This document shows, piece by piece, positions 34,914 through 44,795 of a stretch of DNA of 64,000 nucleotides. Source of the DNA: an uncultured Bacteroides sp. (GTDB lineage: Bacteria > Bacteroidota > Bacteroidia > Chitinophagales > Chitinophagaceae); the NCBI GenBank assembly GCA_902168085.1, contig CABHOP010000011.1, forward strand, positions 1-64,000. Reading direction: 5' to 3'. How positions within the stretch are numbered: position 1 is the stretch's first letter; every line of letters begins with the position of its first letter. The position numbers and the translations under genes were made by a program. The notes under the pieces are model-generated. The model made no database searches. It saw only the letters and a list, made by a program, of their open reading frames with translations, and had not been told where the DNA came from.

Positions 34914-35729
34914 ATGGATAACAGCAGCGGATATATACCTGTAGGCAATAAAAAATTGCATTACCTGCGTAGCGGTAGTGGTAGCAAGGTGCTGCTGGCC
35001 TTTCATGGTTATGGCAATAGTGCCAATTTATTATTATCTATAGCCGAACCATTGCAGGCACAATACACATTGATAAGCGTAGACCTGCCGCATCATGGTA
35101 ATAGTGAATGGCCTGATACCGAATACCTGGAGCCGGCTGCTTTGCCCCAAATAGTAACACATATACAGCAAACTTTTAAGGTAGAGAAAATAAGCCTGCT
35201 GGGCTATAGCATGGGCGGCCGTGTATGCCTGAAGATAACCGAGATGGTGCCGCAGTATGTAGATGCAATTGTATTGCTGGCTTCCGATGGTTTGCAATTC
35301 AATTCATTTTATTATTTCGTTACGCGTACTACGCCGGGTAAGTATTTATTTCATCGCTTCCTTACCAATCCGGCACGATATACGGGTATGATAGAGTGGG
35401 CGAGGAAGCGCAATTGGATAGATGCTTCGCGCTACAAGTTTGCCATGCAATACCTGAAAGCGGAGCAGGACAGGCAATTTCTGCTGAAGGTGTGGCCGTG
35501 CATGGCGCATATCCTGCCCGATTATAAAAAGCTGAAACGTGTATTGAACGAGCATAAGATACCCGTGCACATCATTATGGGTATGCACGATAGGGTAATA
35601 CCTGTAGCGCTGGCAAAGCAGTTCAAGCGCGATACGGAAACCGTTACGCTGCATATCGTGGACAAAGGCCATCGTCTGCTGGATAGTGATACCATCCCTT
35701 TAGTAGCCCAATGCCTGCTTGCGGAATGA
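34914..35729 (+). CDS. Alpha/beta hydrolase
   Basis: A 271-aa cytoplasmic alpha/beta hydrolase. LLAFHGYGNSANLLL gives the oxyanion loop, the nucleophile is in SLLGYSMGGRVCL, Asp in IIMGMHDRVIP and His in DKGHRLLD. Substrate unknown; thioesterase or lipase-like activity is possible. The glycosyltransferase gene overlaps its stop (ATGA), giving a translationally coupled pair. Confidence 0.9.
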   Translation: MDNSSGYIPVGNKKLHYLRSGSGSKVLLAFHGYGNSANLLLSIAEPLQAQYTLISVDLPHHGNSEWPDTEYLEPAALPQIVTHIQQTFKVEKISLLGYSMGGRVCLKITEMVPQYVDAIVLLASDGLQFNSFYYFVTRTTPGKYLFHRFLTNPARYTGMIEWARKRNWIDASRYKFAMQYLKAEQDRQFLLKVWPCMAHILPDYKKLKRVLNEHKIPVHIIMGMHDRVIPVALAKQFKRDTETVTLHIVDKGHRLLDSDTIPLVAQCLLAE

Positions 35730-36862
35730 TAATAGTGATTATCATATGCGTGTTATTGGGCATAGGCTATGCTGCGCTAATGCTGCTATACCGTAAAGGT
35801 TGGCAGGAGCAGCCGACGTTCATAGTAGATGAAGGTTTCATACCCACTACCACACTCAGCATCATCATCCCTGCCCGCAATGAAGAGACTAATATTGGCC
35901 GTTGCCTTGATTCCATCTTCGCGCAGGACTATCCGCGCCATTTGATAGAAGTAGTGGTAATAGACGACCATTCTACAGATGCTACAGCCAGCATAGTAAA
36001 AGGCTATGACAAGCCGAACCTGAAATGCCTGCATCTTGCCGATTATTTGGATGATGAAACCATAGCTTATAAAAAGAAAGCGCTAACTACCGGCATCAAT
36101 AACAGTACCGGCGAACTTATCATCACTACCGATGCCGATTGCTTTGCCGGCAACCAATGGCTGAAACATATCGCTGCTATCTTTGAAAAGGAGCAGCCTG
36201 TAATGATTGTGGCCCCGGTAGATTTCACCACGAACGGCGATGTGGTTCAAACCTTCCAGTCGCTCGACTTTATGAGTATGCAGGGCATAACGGGGGCAGC
36301 CCACAAGCTGAACCTTGGCAATATGAGCAATGGCGCTAATCTTGCATTCTCCCGCAAAGCCTACCTTTCTGTAGATGGTTATAAAGGTATAGACCATCTT
36401 GCTTCGGGAGATGACTATTTACTGATGATGAAGCTGAATGCCGCATGGCCTTCTCGCATCGCCTACCTGAAGGCAGAAGCAGCTATTGTGCACACACCAC
36501 CACAACCCACCTGGGGTAGCTTCCTGCAGCAGCGCATCCGCTGGGCATCCAAATCGGGCAAGTACGATGATAAGCGTCTTACGGGCATTTTGTTACTGGT
36601 TTATCTGTTCAATTTTTCTTTCCTTGTATTGTTGCTGCTGGGTTTCTGGAATGCATGGTTATGGGCATTAGCACTTACACTACTGGTATTAAAGACCGAG
36701 GTGGAAATATATTACCTGTACCCTGTCAGCAGCTTCTTCCGCAAGCGCAAGCAGCTATGGATATTCCCGTTGCTGCAACCATTACATATCCTTTATATCA
36801 TATCAGCGGGCTTCCTGGGCTTCGTAGGGGTTTATAAATGGAAGGGTAGAAAAGTAAAATAA
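35726..36862 (+). CDS. Membrane glycosyltransferase, family 2
   Basis: A 378-aa GT2 enzyme with an N-terminal membrane span (MIIVIIICVLLGIGYAALMLL) and three C-terminal spans, the layout of processive or lipid-linked transferases. Motifs: LSIIIPARNEETNIGRCLDSI, VVVIDDHSTDAT, ITTDADCFAG (DxD) and QQRIRWASKSGKY, close to the QxxRW motif. It is translationally coupled to the hydrolase by an ATGA overlap. The product may be a membrane glycolipid or exported glycan. Confidence 0.9.
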   Translation: MIIVIIICVLLGIGYAALMLLYRKGWQEQPTFIVDEGFIPTTTLSIIIPARNEETNIGRCLDSIFAQDYPRHLIEVVVIDDHSTDATASIVKGYDKPNLKCLHLADYLDDETIAYKKKALTTGINNSTGELIITTDADCFAGNQWLKHIAAIFEKEQPVMIVAPVDFTTNGDVVQTFQSLDFMSMQGITGAAHKLNLGNMSNGANLAFSRKAYLSVDGYKGIDHLASGDDYLLMMKLNAAWPSRIAYLKAEAAIVHTPPQPTWGSFLQQRIRWASKSGKYDDKRLTGILLLVYLFNFSFLVLLLLGFWNAWLWALALTLLVLKTEVEIYYLYPVSSFFRKRKQLWIFPLLQPLHILYIISAGFLGFVGVYKWKGRKVK

Positions 36863-36935
36863 TATTCATGTTCAAAGGCATAGCAATCATGCCTATTTTG
36901 TTTTATTTTACAATATTAATTAGCATAAGAGAGGT

Positions 36936-37340
36936 ATGCGCAAAGCTATTTTCATATCCATCGTTATCATATTGGTAGCTGTAACAGGTTATATATATTG
37001 GTTCTATTACAATCCCTATAGCGATGGCAGCCGCGAGGGCGTACTGCAAAAGTTCTCCCGCAAGGGCAATGTATTCAAAACCTATGAGGGCGAAATGATA
37101 CAACTGGGCTTTGGCCAGAGGGGCGCCGCCATCAATTCTCAATATTTCTACTTCAGTGTAAACGATGTAGCCCTGGCCGACTCGATAGAAAAATGCATCG
37201 GTAAGATCGTCAAGTTCCACTACACACAATATCGCCGCAACCTGCCCTGGCGTGGCGAAAATTATGATAAAGTCAATGCAGAGCGGGGCCAATATGTGGT
37301 TGACCGTATAGAAATGGTGCGCAATGCAGACTACTACTAA
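36936..37340 (+). CDS. Small membrane-anchored protein of unknown function
   Basis: A 134-aa protein with one N-terminal membrane span (AIFISIVIILVAVTGYIYWFYY) and a soluble domain with GVLQKFSRKGNVFKTYEGEMIQLGFGQRG, then YFYFSVNDVALADSIEKCIGKIVKFHYTQYRRNLPWRG. I do not recognise the domain, which looks like a compact beta fold. Its stop overlaps the stop of the convergent RsmI-like gene by four bases. Confidence 0.75.
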   Translation: MRKAIFISIVIILVAVTGYIYWFYYNPYSDGSREGVLQKFSRKGNVFKTYEGEMIQLGFGQRGAAINSQYFYFSVNDVALADSIEKCIGKIVKFHYTQYRRNLPWRGENYDKVNAERGQYVVDRIEMVRNADYY

Positions 37341-38041
37341 GCCAGTATCAGGAAGACAGCAGGCGATTTTTCCAGTGTAGGTTTCTTTTTCTTCCAGTCA
37401 CCAATGCTTTGTGTTTTTATATAAGCATCGGCGGCTGTTATGTTTTGTGCTATACACAGCCTGGTGCTATCGCTGCATTGTTTCAATACTTCATCCAGTA
37501 GCTGGTTATTGCGGTAGGGGGTCTCTATAAATAATTGAGTCTGGTTCTCTTTTCTTGATAATGCTTCCAGCGCTTTCAGCTTCTGTGTACGTGCCGGGTC
37601 TTTTATAGGCAGGTAGCCATTAAAACAAAAGCTTTGCCCGTTCAGTCCCGATGCCATAAGTGCTAATACTAATGAGCTGGGCCCTGTTAACGGCACTACC
37701 GTAGCGCCTATACTATGTGCTACTGCAGCTACTTCTGCGCCGGGGTCGGCTATGCCGGGGCATCCGGCTTCACTCATCACACCTACATTTTGGCCCTCGT
37801 TCAGCCATTTTTTCAATGTAGCCATATCAGCACCTTCATGCTTATCTATTTCAGAAAAAGCTATTTCTTCTATCACCAGCTCCCTGTGCAGCGATTTAAG
37901 GAAACGCCTGGCGGTACGCACATTCTCAGCAAAGTAGTATTTCAACTCTTTTGTATGTGTCCGTACTTCTGGCGAAAGTGTTTGTACTGCGCCTTCTGCT
38001 ATTGGTATCGGTACCAGGTATAATATTCCTTTTTTGCTCAT
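37337..38041 (-). CDS. RsmI-like SAM-dependent methyltransferase
   Basis: Tetrapyrrole-methylase-fold protein of 234 aa, related to RsmI, which methylates the ribose of C1402 in 16S rRNA. Segments: [20 protein letters not shown] at the start, [49 protein letters not shown] and [16 protein letters not shown]. It is shorter than E. coli RsmI (286 aa), lacking the C-terminal extension, which is the usual state for the second Bacteroidota RsmI-like copy. Target inferred from family. Confidence 0.87.
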   Translation of the reverse strand: MSKKGILYLVPIPIAEGAVQTLSPEVRTHTKELKYYFAENVRTARRFLKSLHRELVIEEIAFSEIDKHEGADMATLKKWLNEGQNVGVMSEAGCPGIADPGAEVAAVAHSIGATVVPLTGPSSLVLALMASGLNGQSFCFNGYLPIKDPARTQKLKALEALSRKENQTQLFIETPYRNNQLLDEVLKQCSDSTRLCIAQNITAADAYIKTQSIGDWKKKKPTLEKSPAVFLILA

Positions 38042-38077
38042 AGCCGGGTTAAAAATACGGCATTGTGCTGCAACCTG

Positions 38078-38085
38078 TACTTTTG
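38078..38085 (+). promoter_or_regulatory. -7 promoter box for the DNA glycosylase gene
   Basis: TACTTTTG is a perfect TAnnTTTG ending only five bases before the ATG at 38090, so the mRNA is predicted to be leaderless. Confidence 0.6.
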
Positions 38086-38089
38086 CACT

Positions 38090-38695
38090 ATGATATTGCC
38101 CGAATCGTTTTACACACGCAAGGATGTAGTGAAGATAGCTCAGGAATTACTCGGTAAAGTATTGGTCACGAATATAGATGGCATCTATACATCGGGTATG
38201 ATAGTGGAAACAGAAGCGTATGCTGGTGCTGCCGATAAAGCATCGCATGCCCATGGTAACAGGCGCACCAAACGTACAGAGATCATGTTTGGGCAAGGTG
38301 GTATGGCGTATGTATATCTGTGTTATGGCATCCATCATTTATTTAATGTAGTTACCAATATGCGCGATGTACCGCATGCAGTATTAATACGCGCAGTAGA
38401 GCCTTTAGAAGGCATAGAACATATGCTGGAACGGCGAGGAAAGGAAAAGCTGACACCATCGCTTACAGCCGGTCCCGGTGCTATGAGTATGGCATTGGGT
38501 ATTCATACCAGCCAGACGGGCAAATCTTTACTGGACAATGAAATATATATAGAAGACAGAGGCTTCAGGATACCGTCTAAAGATATTGTGCCAGGTACAA
38601 GGGTAGGTGTAGCCTATGCGCAGGAAGATGCATACCTGCCTTACCGGTTTTTCATCCGGGGCAATAAATACGTAAGCAAAGGAAAAGGGTTATAA
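38090..38695 (+). CDS. DNA-3-methyladenine glycosylase (MPG/AAG family)
   Basis: Base-excision repair glycosylase that removes alkylated purines. 201 aa. Segments: [37 protein letters not shown] (catalytic Glu), [43 protein letters not shown] and [14 protein letters not shown]. The track starts nine codons earlier, but the -7 box lies just before ATG 38090, so that is the start. A terminator hairpin follows. Confidence 0.95.
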   Translation: MILPESFYTRKDVVKIAQELLGKVLVTNIDGIYTSGMIVETEAYAGAADKASHAHGNRRTKRTEIMFGQGGMAYVYLCYGIHHLFNVVTNMRDVPHAVLIRAVEPLEGIEHMLERRGKEKLTPSLTAGPGAMSMALGIHTSQTGKSLLDNEIYIEDRGFRIPSKDIVPGTRVGVAYAQEDAYLPYRFFIRGNKYVSKGKGL

Positions 38696-38697
38696 AA

Positions 38698-38725
38698 AGA
38701 AAAGCCCTGCATTTGCAGGGCTTTC
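38698..38725. terminator. Bidirectional hairpin between convergent genes
   Basis: AAAGCCCTGCA-TT-TGCAGGGCTTT. The minus strand continues TTCTTTTTATA, so it is strongest for the PorP/SprF gene; the plus strand has a shorter T-run for the glycosylase gene. Confidence 0.8.
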
Positions 38726-38744
38726 TGTTAGTATTCTTTACCTC

Positions 38745-39782
38745 TTAGAACTTAGGACAAGCGAAGTTGTAAGTAGGAGTAGATTCACGTTTGTTGATAG
38801 CACCGTTGAATATCAGCGATACTTCCAGTGCGCCATTGCTGTTGGTAGCACGAGAGAAGCCAGACATTGTCAGGTCGTAGCTGATACCCAGTTTCATTTT
38901 AGACCATTCGAAACCTACATAAGGAGCCAGGGCATCGTTGTAGCGATACCAGCCACCCAGGTATAATACGGTGTTTTTAGCATATTCAGCATCGTGGCCG
39001 GGGTTCAGTACGAAACCTACTGCGGCACCTGCCAGTACTTCTGTAGCGCTGGCTTGAGATTGAACCAAACCGCTCGCATACAGTACGATATTCTCATTCA
39101 GGTCGAATGAACCACCCAGGTAACCTGTGTAACGAGAGTGAATTTTGTGGTTATCACCCAGAAAGCTCTCAACAGGCTGTGTCAGGTGGTAGTATGAGAA
39201 ACCTACATAAGCAGTAGAGTGTTCTGTCATACGGCCTGAATACATTAAACCTAAGTTGAAATCAGGATATGTAAGATCCGAATTGTTCATTGCTTCATTG
39301 CTTTGTCCGCTGGCGGTACCGGTAGAAGCGTTCCATTGGTCTTCAAATATCAGCTTAGACGGGTCTACGCTTTTCTGAACCAATATACCTTGCAGGCCCA
39401 ATGACAGGGTGTGTTGTTTTTCATAACCAAAAGCTTTGTGATAAGCTAATGATAATCCGACACTTGTATTTTGCAAACCGCCCGAACCGGAACGGTCGTA
39501 AAGCCCTAACAGACCTATGCCTACTGCATCTCCGTTATCCAGGGTACCCTTCATAGCAGCCATATCAAAGGATATGGTACCTGTAACATAAGGGTTAGAA
39601 GATACACTGCTCCATTGTGAACGGTAGTTGGCCGCCAGGCGAAGGTCGCCCTGGGTAAGGCCCGTAAGCGCAGGGTTTAGTGTGAGGGGTGATGCAAAAT
39701 ATTGGGTGAAGTGCGGATCTTGTGCCATTGCCGAAGTCGCTAACATCATTGATGCACCCACGCCTAGTAATATTTTCTTCAT
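38745..39782 (-). CDS. PorP/SprF family type IX secretion membrane protein
   Basis: A 345-aa outer-membrane beta-barrel protein with a signal peptide (ILLGVGASMMLATSAMAQ) and the PorP/SprF entry DPHFTQYFASPLTLNPALTG. Members help T9SS-exported proteins with a type B C-terminal domain reach the surface. The gene stands alone here. It fits the CHU_C-type protein at 51593-54058, although family members are many and pairing is not proved. The start is placed at ATG 39782, where the signal peptide begins. Confidence 0.93.
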   Translation of the reverse strand: MKKILLGVGASMMLATSAMAQDPHFTQYFASPLTLNPALTGLTQGDLRLAANYRSQWSSVSSNPYVTGTISFDMAAMKGTLDNGDAVGIGLLGLYDRSGSGGLQNTSVGLSLAYHKAFGYEKQHTLSLGLQGILVQKSVDPSKLIFEDQWNASTGTASGQSNEAMNNSDLTYPDFNLGLMYSGRMTEHSTAYVGFSYYHLTQPVESFLGDNHKIHSRYTGYLGGSFDLNENIVLYASGLVQSQASATEVLAGAAVGFVLNPGHDAEYAKNTVLYLGGWYRYNDALAPYVGFEWSKMKLGISYDLTMSGFSRATNSNGALEVSLIFNGAINKRESTPTYNFACPKF

Positions 39783-39882
39783 CTGGGTAACGTTTATGAA
39801 TTTTATAATTGAGTTTCTGAAAGCCAAAATAAGCCAAATAATCCTATTATCCAAGACAGTAGGAATAATAATTTTAGTTGGG

Positions 39883-40530
39883 TTAAGACTGTTTTTTTAA
39901 TCCGAAAGCTAAGTCCCCTGCATCTCCCAGCCCGGGAACGATGTAGCCCCTTGCAGTCAGTTCTTCATCCACCGCTCCCGTCCATATCTCCACTTCCGGA
40001 AATTTACGCTTTAAAAGCTCTATGCCCTCGGTGCAGGCAATGGCCGAAACGATATGTATTTTACTGGGTTGGGCTACATTTGTAAGGGTTTCCAGTGCCA
40101 ATACCAATGACGCACCCGTTGCCAGCATCGGGTCGGCAATAATTAAGATACGGTTGGTAAGGTCGGGGCAGGTAAAATATTGCTGTTCTATTTCAAAACT
40201 GCCATCACGGTGGTGTTTGCGATACCCCGCAATAAAAGCATTATCTGCTTTGTCAAAATAATTGAGCAGCCCCTGGTGCAGTGGCACGCCCGCCCTTAAA
40301 ATGGTGGCCAGCACAGGTTGCTCTGCTTCCCGGCATATCGCTTCTCCCATAGGCGTTTGCACGGTCAGCATGTTATAATTCATCGTTTTGCTGATCTCAT
40401 AAGCAGCTATTTCGCCTATACGTTCCATATTCCTGCGAAAACGCATACGGTCGCCCTGTACCTCTACATCCCTTATTTCCCGTACCCATTGACATAGAAC
40501 CGAGTTTTGCTCGCTCAGATTGTGAACCAT
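39883..40530 (-). CDS. upp: Uracil phosphoribosyltransferase
   Basis: Salvages uracil to UMP with PRPP. 215 aa. PRPP loop RILIIADPMLATGASLVLAL, FIAGYRKHHRDGSFEIEQQYF and the C-terminal IVPGLGDAGDLAFG are typical. The gene is flanked by spacer on both sides and probably monocistronic. Full length, no anomalies. Confidence 0.96.
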   Translation of the reverse strand: MVHNLSEQNSVLCQWVREIRDVEVQGDRMRFRRNMERIGEIAAYEISKTMNYNMLTVQTPMGEAICREAEQPVLATILRAGVPLHQGLLNYFDKADNAFIAGYRKHHRDGSFEIEQQYFTCPDLTNRILIIADPMLATGASLVLALETLTNVAQPSKIHIVSAIACTEGIELLKRKFPEVEIWTGAVDEELTARGYIVPGLGDAGDLAFGLKKQS

Positions 40531-40695
40531 AACATCTTAATTAATGTGGTAATGCAATGTACTGCAAAATAACCGGCTATCATATAGGCTTGTTAATGGA
40601 TTGTTTAAATGTGTAATTTGTTCAGCTATTGCCGTTAAAGTGGCGTTAAACTGCCTATGGCATATTTTGATACATACGGCAAGCTTCTATTTTTG

Positions 40696-40703
40696 TACCT
40701 TTG
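40696..40703 (+). promoter_or_regulatory. -7 promoter box for the uppS-bamA operon
   Basis: TACCTTTG is a perfect TAnnTTTG; the uppS ATG lies 36 bases further on. A TTTG at 40666 is upstream but with a longer than usual spacing. Confidence 0.6.
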
Positions 40704-40739
40704 CACACCTTTTCAAAAGAGGGTAACACAAATTCCAAG

Positions 40740-41501
40740 ATGGACATTCTACAATCTCTTGACCGCTCCAGGCTGCCACAGCACATAGCCATTATAATGG
40801 ATGGTAATGGCCGTTGGGCAAAAGAACAGGGGCAGGACCGTGTTTTCGGTCATCATGAAGGTGTGCTTAGTGTGCGCGATATTGTAAACGGCTGTGCGGA
40901 AATAGGCATATCTTACCTTACACTATATGCATTTTCTACCGAAAACTGGAACAGGCCTAAAGAAGAAGTAGATGCGCTGATGGAATTGCTGGTGAATACC
41001 ATCAGGAAGGAGGTAGAAGAATTGAAGAAAAATAATGTGCGCCTGCACGTTATTGGTGATTTTGAAAGCCTGCCTGCTGTATGCCAGAAGGAATTGAACG
41101 AAGCAAAAGAAATGACAGCCGCTAATACGGGGCTCAACCTGATACTGGCACTCAGCTACAGTTCCCGCTGGGAAATGATAGATGCTGCCAAAAAGATGGT
41201 GGCCGATGCTGCTGCCGGTAAGCTGAAGCCGGAAGAGGTGAATGATGCTGTGTTTCATAAATATCTTAATACGGCACCCTTTCCCGATCCTGAATTGATG
41301 ATACGCACGAGTGGGGAATACAGGATCAGCAATTTTTTACTTTACCAACTGGCCTATGCAGAGCTGTATTTTACACCTGTGCACTGGCCGGCATTCCGAA
41401 AACAAAATTTATACGAAGCGCTGCTTGATTACCAAAAACGTGAGCGCCGTTTCGGTAAAACGAGTGAACAAATTCAAACGAATTCTCCCCAGCATGCCTA
41501 A
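40740..41501 (+). CDS. uppS: Isoprenyl transferase (undecaprenyl diphosphate synthase)
   Basis: Makes undecaprenyl diphosphate, the carrier lipid for peptidoglycan and O-antigen. 253 aa. Motifs: HIAIIMDGNGRWAKEQGQ (Asp for Mg), LTLYAFSTENWNRP, PDPELMIRTSGEYRISNFLLYQLAYAELYF and PAFRKQNLYEALLDYQKRERRFG. The track ORF starts 13 codons earlier, next to the -7 box. Its stop lies inside the start of bamA (8-bp overlap), an arrangement that ties lipid carrier synthesis to outer-membrane assembly; this order is common in Bacteroidota. Confidence 0.96.
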   Translation: MDILQSLDRSRLPQHIAIIMDGNGRWAKEQGQDRVFGHHEGVLSVRDIVNGCAEIGISYLTLYAFSTENWNRPKEEVDALMELLVNTIRKEVEELKKNNVRLHVIGDFESLPAVCQKELNEAKEMTAANTGLNLILALSYSSRWEMIDAAKKMVADAAAGKLKPEEVNDAVFHKYLNTAPFPDPELMIRTSGEYRISNFLLYQLAYAELYFTPVHWPAFRKQNLYEALLDYQKRERRFGKTSEQIQTNSPQHA

Positions 41502-44190
41502 GAGCTTTTTGCGTTATTCTTTATTGTTTACTACTCTGCTTGCAGCTAATGCGCAGCATTTATATGCGCAGCTGGCTATGCCGGGAGACAGTACTACCAA
41601 CCTCAGCAGTTTGCGTCAGCAAAGGCAAAGCTTTTCCGACCCTGCTACCCCCAAACAGTATGAAATAGCCGGTATCACCGTTAGCGGCACCCGTTATCTG
41701 GATGAAGACCTGTTGATAGCCGTTACAGGCCTAACCATTGGTGGTAAAATAAAATTGCCGCACGATGAAAGCATTGCCAAAGCTATCCGCAACCTGTGGA
41801 AGCAAGAGCTTTTTTCCGATGTTTCCGTAAGCATTACCAAAACAATAGGCACTAAGATATTTCTTGATATTAAAGTAGAAGAACGCCCGCGCCTGGCACG
41901 CTACAACTTTAAAGGCATTAAGAAAAGTGAAGCACAGGAACTGAAAGATAAATCGGGACTTGTAAAAGGTAGGGTAGTGACAGAAGCTACCAAGAAAGAG
42001 GCGATGGTGCGTATCGAAAAGTATTTCTTTGAAAAGGGGTACGGCGATGTGCGCATGAAAGTGACGGAACGGATTGATACCATTTCTACCAACTCCATTA
42101 TACTCACCTTCGATATTGATAAAGGAAACAAAACCCACATCAACCAGGTAAGTATAGCAGGTAATGACAATGCCAATACGCTGAAGCTGAAACGCATGTT
42201 GCGTTCTACTAAAGAGATGGCGCGTATATCTATATACCCTGCTGATGCTACCAGTATGTTTGGAAAGGAGGAACGTTCTTTCGGTAAATACATGAAAGAG
42301 TTCCATTTCTTATCACTTTCAAAAACACTGGAAGCGCTCGACCCTTATTTCCGTTATAATTTCTTCAGCTCTTCTAAGTTCAACCAGAAGAAGTATGAAG
42401 ATGATAAACAAGGACTGATAGAATATTATAATACATTAGGTTTCCGCGATGCTGCTATCGAAAAGGATACGGTTTATCGTGTGGAAAATGGTAATGTAAA
42501 CATTGATATTAAAGTAAAGGAAGGCCGCCGTTATTACTTTGGCGATATAGAGTGGAAGGGTAACACCAAATACTCCAACGACTTTCTTACCAAAACATTG
42601 GGTATAAAGAAAGGCGACATCTATAACCAGCAACTGCTGGATACCCGACTGGGCCGCGCTATGAGCCCCGAGGGTGGTGAAGATATCAGTAGCTACTACA
42701 TGGATGACGGATACTTGTTTTTCAACGTAGACCCCGTAGAAACTTCAATCATTGGCGATACTATTAATTATGAGATGCGCATTACGGAAGGGCCGCAGGC
42801 TACTATCCGTAACATAACCATAACAGGTAACGACCGTACCAATGAGCACGTAGTACGCCGCGAACTCAGGACACTACCCGGTAATAAATTCAGCCGTACC
42901 GACCTGATACGTTCACAGCGCGAGATAGCCAACCTTGGCTTCTTCGACCAGGAGAAAATAGGCATACAACCTAAACCTAACCAGGAAGATGGTACCGTAG
43001 ACATTGAATACAGCCTTGTAGAAAAATCGAGCGACCAATTGCAGCTTTCTGCAGGTTTCGGTGGCGGTGTTAGCTTCTATGGTAATATTGGTATTGTATT
43101 CAGCAACTTCTCGCTGCGCAATATCTTCAAACCGCAATTCTGGGATCCGCTTCCGGTAGGAGATGGCCAGCGCCTGTCGCTGAACTATCAATCGAATGGT
43201 AAATACTACAACTCTTTGAACTTCTCGTTCACGGAGCCCTGGCTGGGTGGTAAAAAGCCAAATGCATTAACTACCAGCCTGCTGTATAGCCGCTATTCAG
43301 GTGTTGGTGCACCGCTACCTGCCGACTCTTCATTCATCAGTGTATGGGGTGGTGGCCTGTCGCTTAGTAAGCGTGTGAAGTGGCCGGATGATAACTTCGT
43401 ATTTACCTATGGGGCAAACTATCAGAACTATCAGCTAAAAGATTACTCCCTGCTGACAGATAACAACAATAATCCATTCAGAAATGGGTTTAGTAATAAC
43501 CTGTACTTCAAATTAGTATTAGCACGTTATTCTGTCGATCAGCCGCTGTACCCGCGTAGTGGTTCTAACATCAGCTTTACATTCCAGTTTACGCTGCCAT
43601 ACAGCCTGTTTAGCGATAAGGATTATGCTAATGAAACTGTGCAGGAAAAGTATAAATGGGTGGAGTATCATAAATACCGTTTCACGGCAGAGTGGTACCA
43701 GAAGATCACCGGCAACCTGGTATTTAAGTTAGCTACCAAGTATGGTTACCTGGGTTATTACAACCCGGAATTGGGTTACTCTCCGTTCGAGCGTTTCCAG
43801 CTGGGTGGCGATGGTCTTTCAGGACGTAACTTCTTCGTGGGCCGCGATATCATAGCGCACCGTGGTTATAAGGATCCGTATCAAACTAACGCTGTAATAT
43901 TTAATAAATATACTGCAGAGGTGCGCTATCCGTTCTCGTTAAGTCCTACATCTACTATATACGGTCTTGCGTTTGTAGAGGCAGCCAATGCGTGGAATGA
44001 TTTTAATGATTACAATCCTTTCAAGCTGAAACGTTCTGCTGGTTTGGGTGTCAGGCTGTTCCTGCCTATGTTCGGCCTGTTGGGTCTTGACTATGGGGTT
44101 GGCTTCGATAGCTTCAACAGGGCTACCGGTGCTACCAAGCTGTCCGATATCGCCGCCTTTACCTTCATGCTGGGCTTCGAGCCGGATTGA
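41494..44190 (+). CDS. bamA: Outer-membrane assembly protein BamA
   Basis: Central Omp85 protein that inserts beta-barrels into the outer membrane. 898 aa with signal peptide (SFLRYSLLFTTLLAANAQHLYAQ), POTRA repeats from about residue 50 to 480 (YEIAGITVSGTRYLDEDLL, RLARYNFKGIKKSEAQEL, TIRNITITGNDRTNEHVVRREL) and a C-terminal barrel ending FTFMLGFEPD. POTRA 3-4 contain a KEMARISIYP segment that looks longer than in E. coli. The 61 codons ahead of 41494 overlap uppS in another frame and are not part of it. The ompH pair follows 42 bp later. Confidence 0.95.
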   Translation: MPKSFLRYSLLFTTLLAANAQHLYAQLAMPGDSTTNLSSLRQQRQSFSDPATPKQYEIAGITVSGTRYLDEDLLIAVTGLTIGGKIKLPHDESIAKAIRNLWKQELFSDVSVSITKTIGTKIFLDIKVEERPRLARYNFKGIKKSEAQELKDKSGLVKGRVVTEATKKEAMVRIEKYFFEKGYGDVRMKVTERIDTISTNSIILTFDIDKGNKTHINQVSIAGNDNANTLKLKRMLRSTKEMARISIYPADATSMFGKEERSFGKYMKEFHFLSLSKTLEALDPYFRYNFFSSSKFNQKKYEDDKQGLIEYYNTLGFRDAAIEKDTVYRVENGNVNIDIKVKEGRRYYFGDIEWKGNTKYSNDFLTKTLGIKKGDIYNQQLLDTRLGRAMSPEGGEDISSYYMDDGYLFFNVDPVETSIIGDTINYEMRITEGPQATIRNITITGNDRTNEHVVRRELRTLPGNKFSRTDLIRSQREIANLGFFDQEKIGIQPKPNQEDGTVDIEYSLVEKSSDQLQLSAGFGGGVSFYGNIGIVFSNFSLRNIFKPQFWDPLPVGDGQRLSLNYQSNGKYYNSLNFSFTEPWLGGKKPNALTTSLLYSRYSGVGAPLPADSSFISVWGGGLSLSKRVKWPDDNFVFTYGANYQNYQLKDYSLLTDNNNNPFRNGFSNNLYFKLVLARYSVDQPLYPRSGSNISFTFQFTLPYSLFSDKDYANETVQEKYKWVEYHKYRFTAEWYQKITGNLVFKLATKYGYLGYYNPELGYSPFERFQLGGDGLSGRNFFVGRDIIAHRGYKDPYQTNAVIFNKYTAEVRYPFSLSPTSTIYGLAFVEAANAWNDFNDYNPFKLKRSAGLGVRLFLPMFGLLGLDYGVGFDSFNRATGATKLSDIAAFTFMLGFEPD

Positions 44191-44231
44191 TGCTAATGGA
44201 TTATATTGCATAATAATAAACTCAGTAAAAG

Positions 44232-44744
44232 ATGAAAAAGATAGTTTTAAGTATTGCCCTTATACTTAGCGTTATTGCCGCTAACGCACAACGCTATTGT
44301 ATCATTGATAGTAAATACATACTGGATAAGGTAGTAGATTATAAAGATGCCCAAACGCGCCTGGATAAGCTATCGAAAGACTGGCAGACCGATATAGACA
44401 ACCGTATGCAGGAAGTAGACCGCATGTATAAAGCCTACCAGGCCGAACGTGCCATGCTTTCCGACGACATGCGTAAAAAACGTGAGGATGAGATTGTGCT
44501 GAAAGAGAAATCGGCCAAAGACCTGCAGAAGCAACGCTTTGGTTATGAAGGAGAACTGTTCAAAGAGCGCCAGAAACTGGTAAAACCCATACAAGACAGG
44601 GTGTACAATGCAGTGCAGAAAATGGCGCAGACAAAAGGTTTTGATTTGGTTCTGGATAAGGCCGGTGGTGTAACAATGTTCTATGCAGATCCGAAACTGG
44701 ATAAAAGTGAGGATGTGTTAAAATTACTTGGAATAAACAAATAA
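44232..44744 (+). CDS. OmpH/Skp-family periplasmic chaperone (first copy)
   Basis: A 170-aa periplasmic holdase that delivers unfolded outer-membrane proteins to Bam. It has a signal peptide (IVLSIALILSVIAANAQ), CIIDSKYILDKVVDYKDAQ as the opening strand, then a long charged coiled coil (DIDNRMQEVDRMYKAYQAER...KQRFGYEGELFKERQKLVKP) and the tail KGFDLVLDKAGGVTMFYADP. It follows bamA and precedes a second copy, a tandem duplication typical of Bacteroidota. Confidence 0.92.
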   Translation: MKKIVLSIALILSVIAANAQRYCIIDSKYILDKVVDYKDAQTRLDKLSKDWQTDIDNRMQEVDRMYKAYQAERAMLSDDMRKKREDEIVLKEKSAKDLQKQRFGYEGELFKERQKLVKPIQDRVYNAVQKMAQTKGFDLVLDKAGGVTMFYADPKLDKSEDVLKLLGINK

Positions 44745-44795
44745 TGGCATTTACTTTGCACAGCTTAAATAAATAAAAGTTATACAATATACACA

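Noticed and set aside
41311-41493. 61-codon N-terminal extension of bamA
   Set aside because: It overlaps uppS coding sequence in another frame, and a clean signal peptide begins at ATG 41494.
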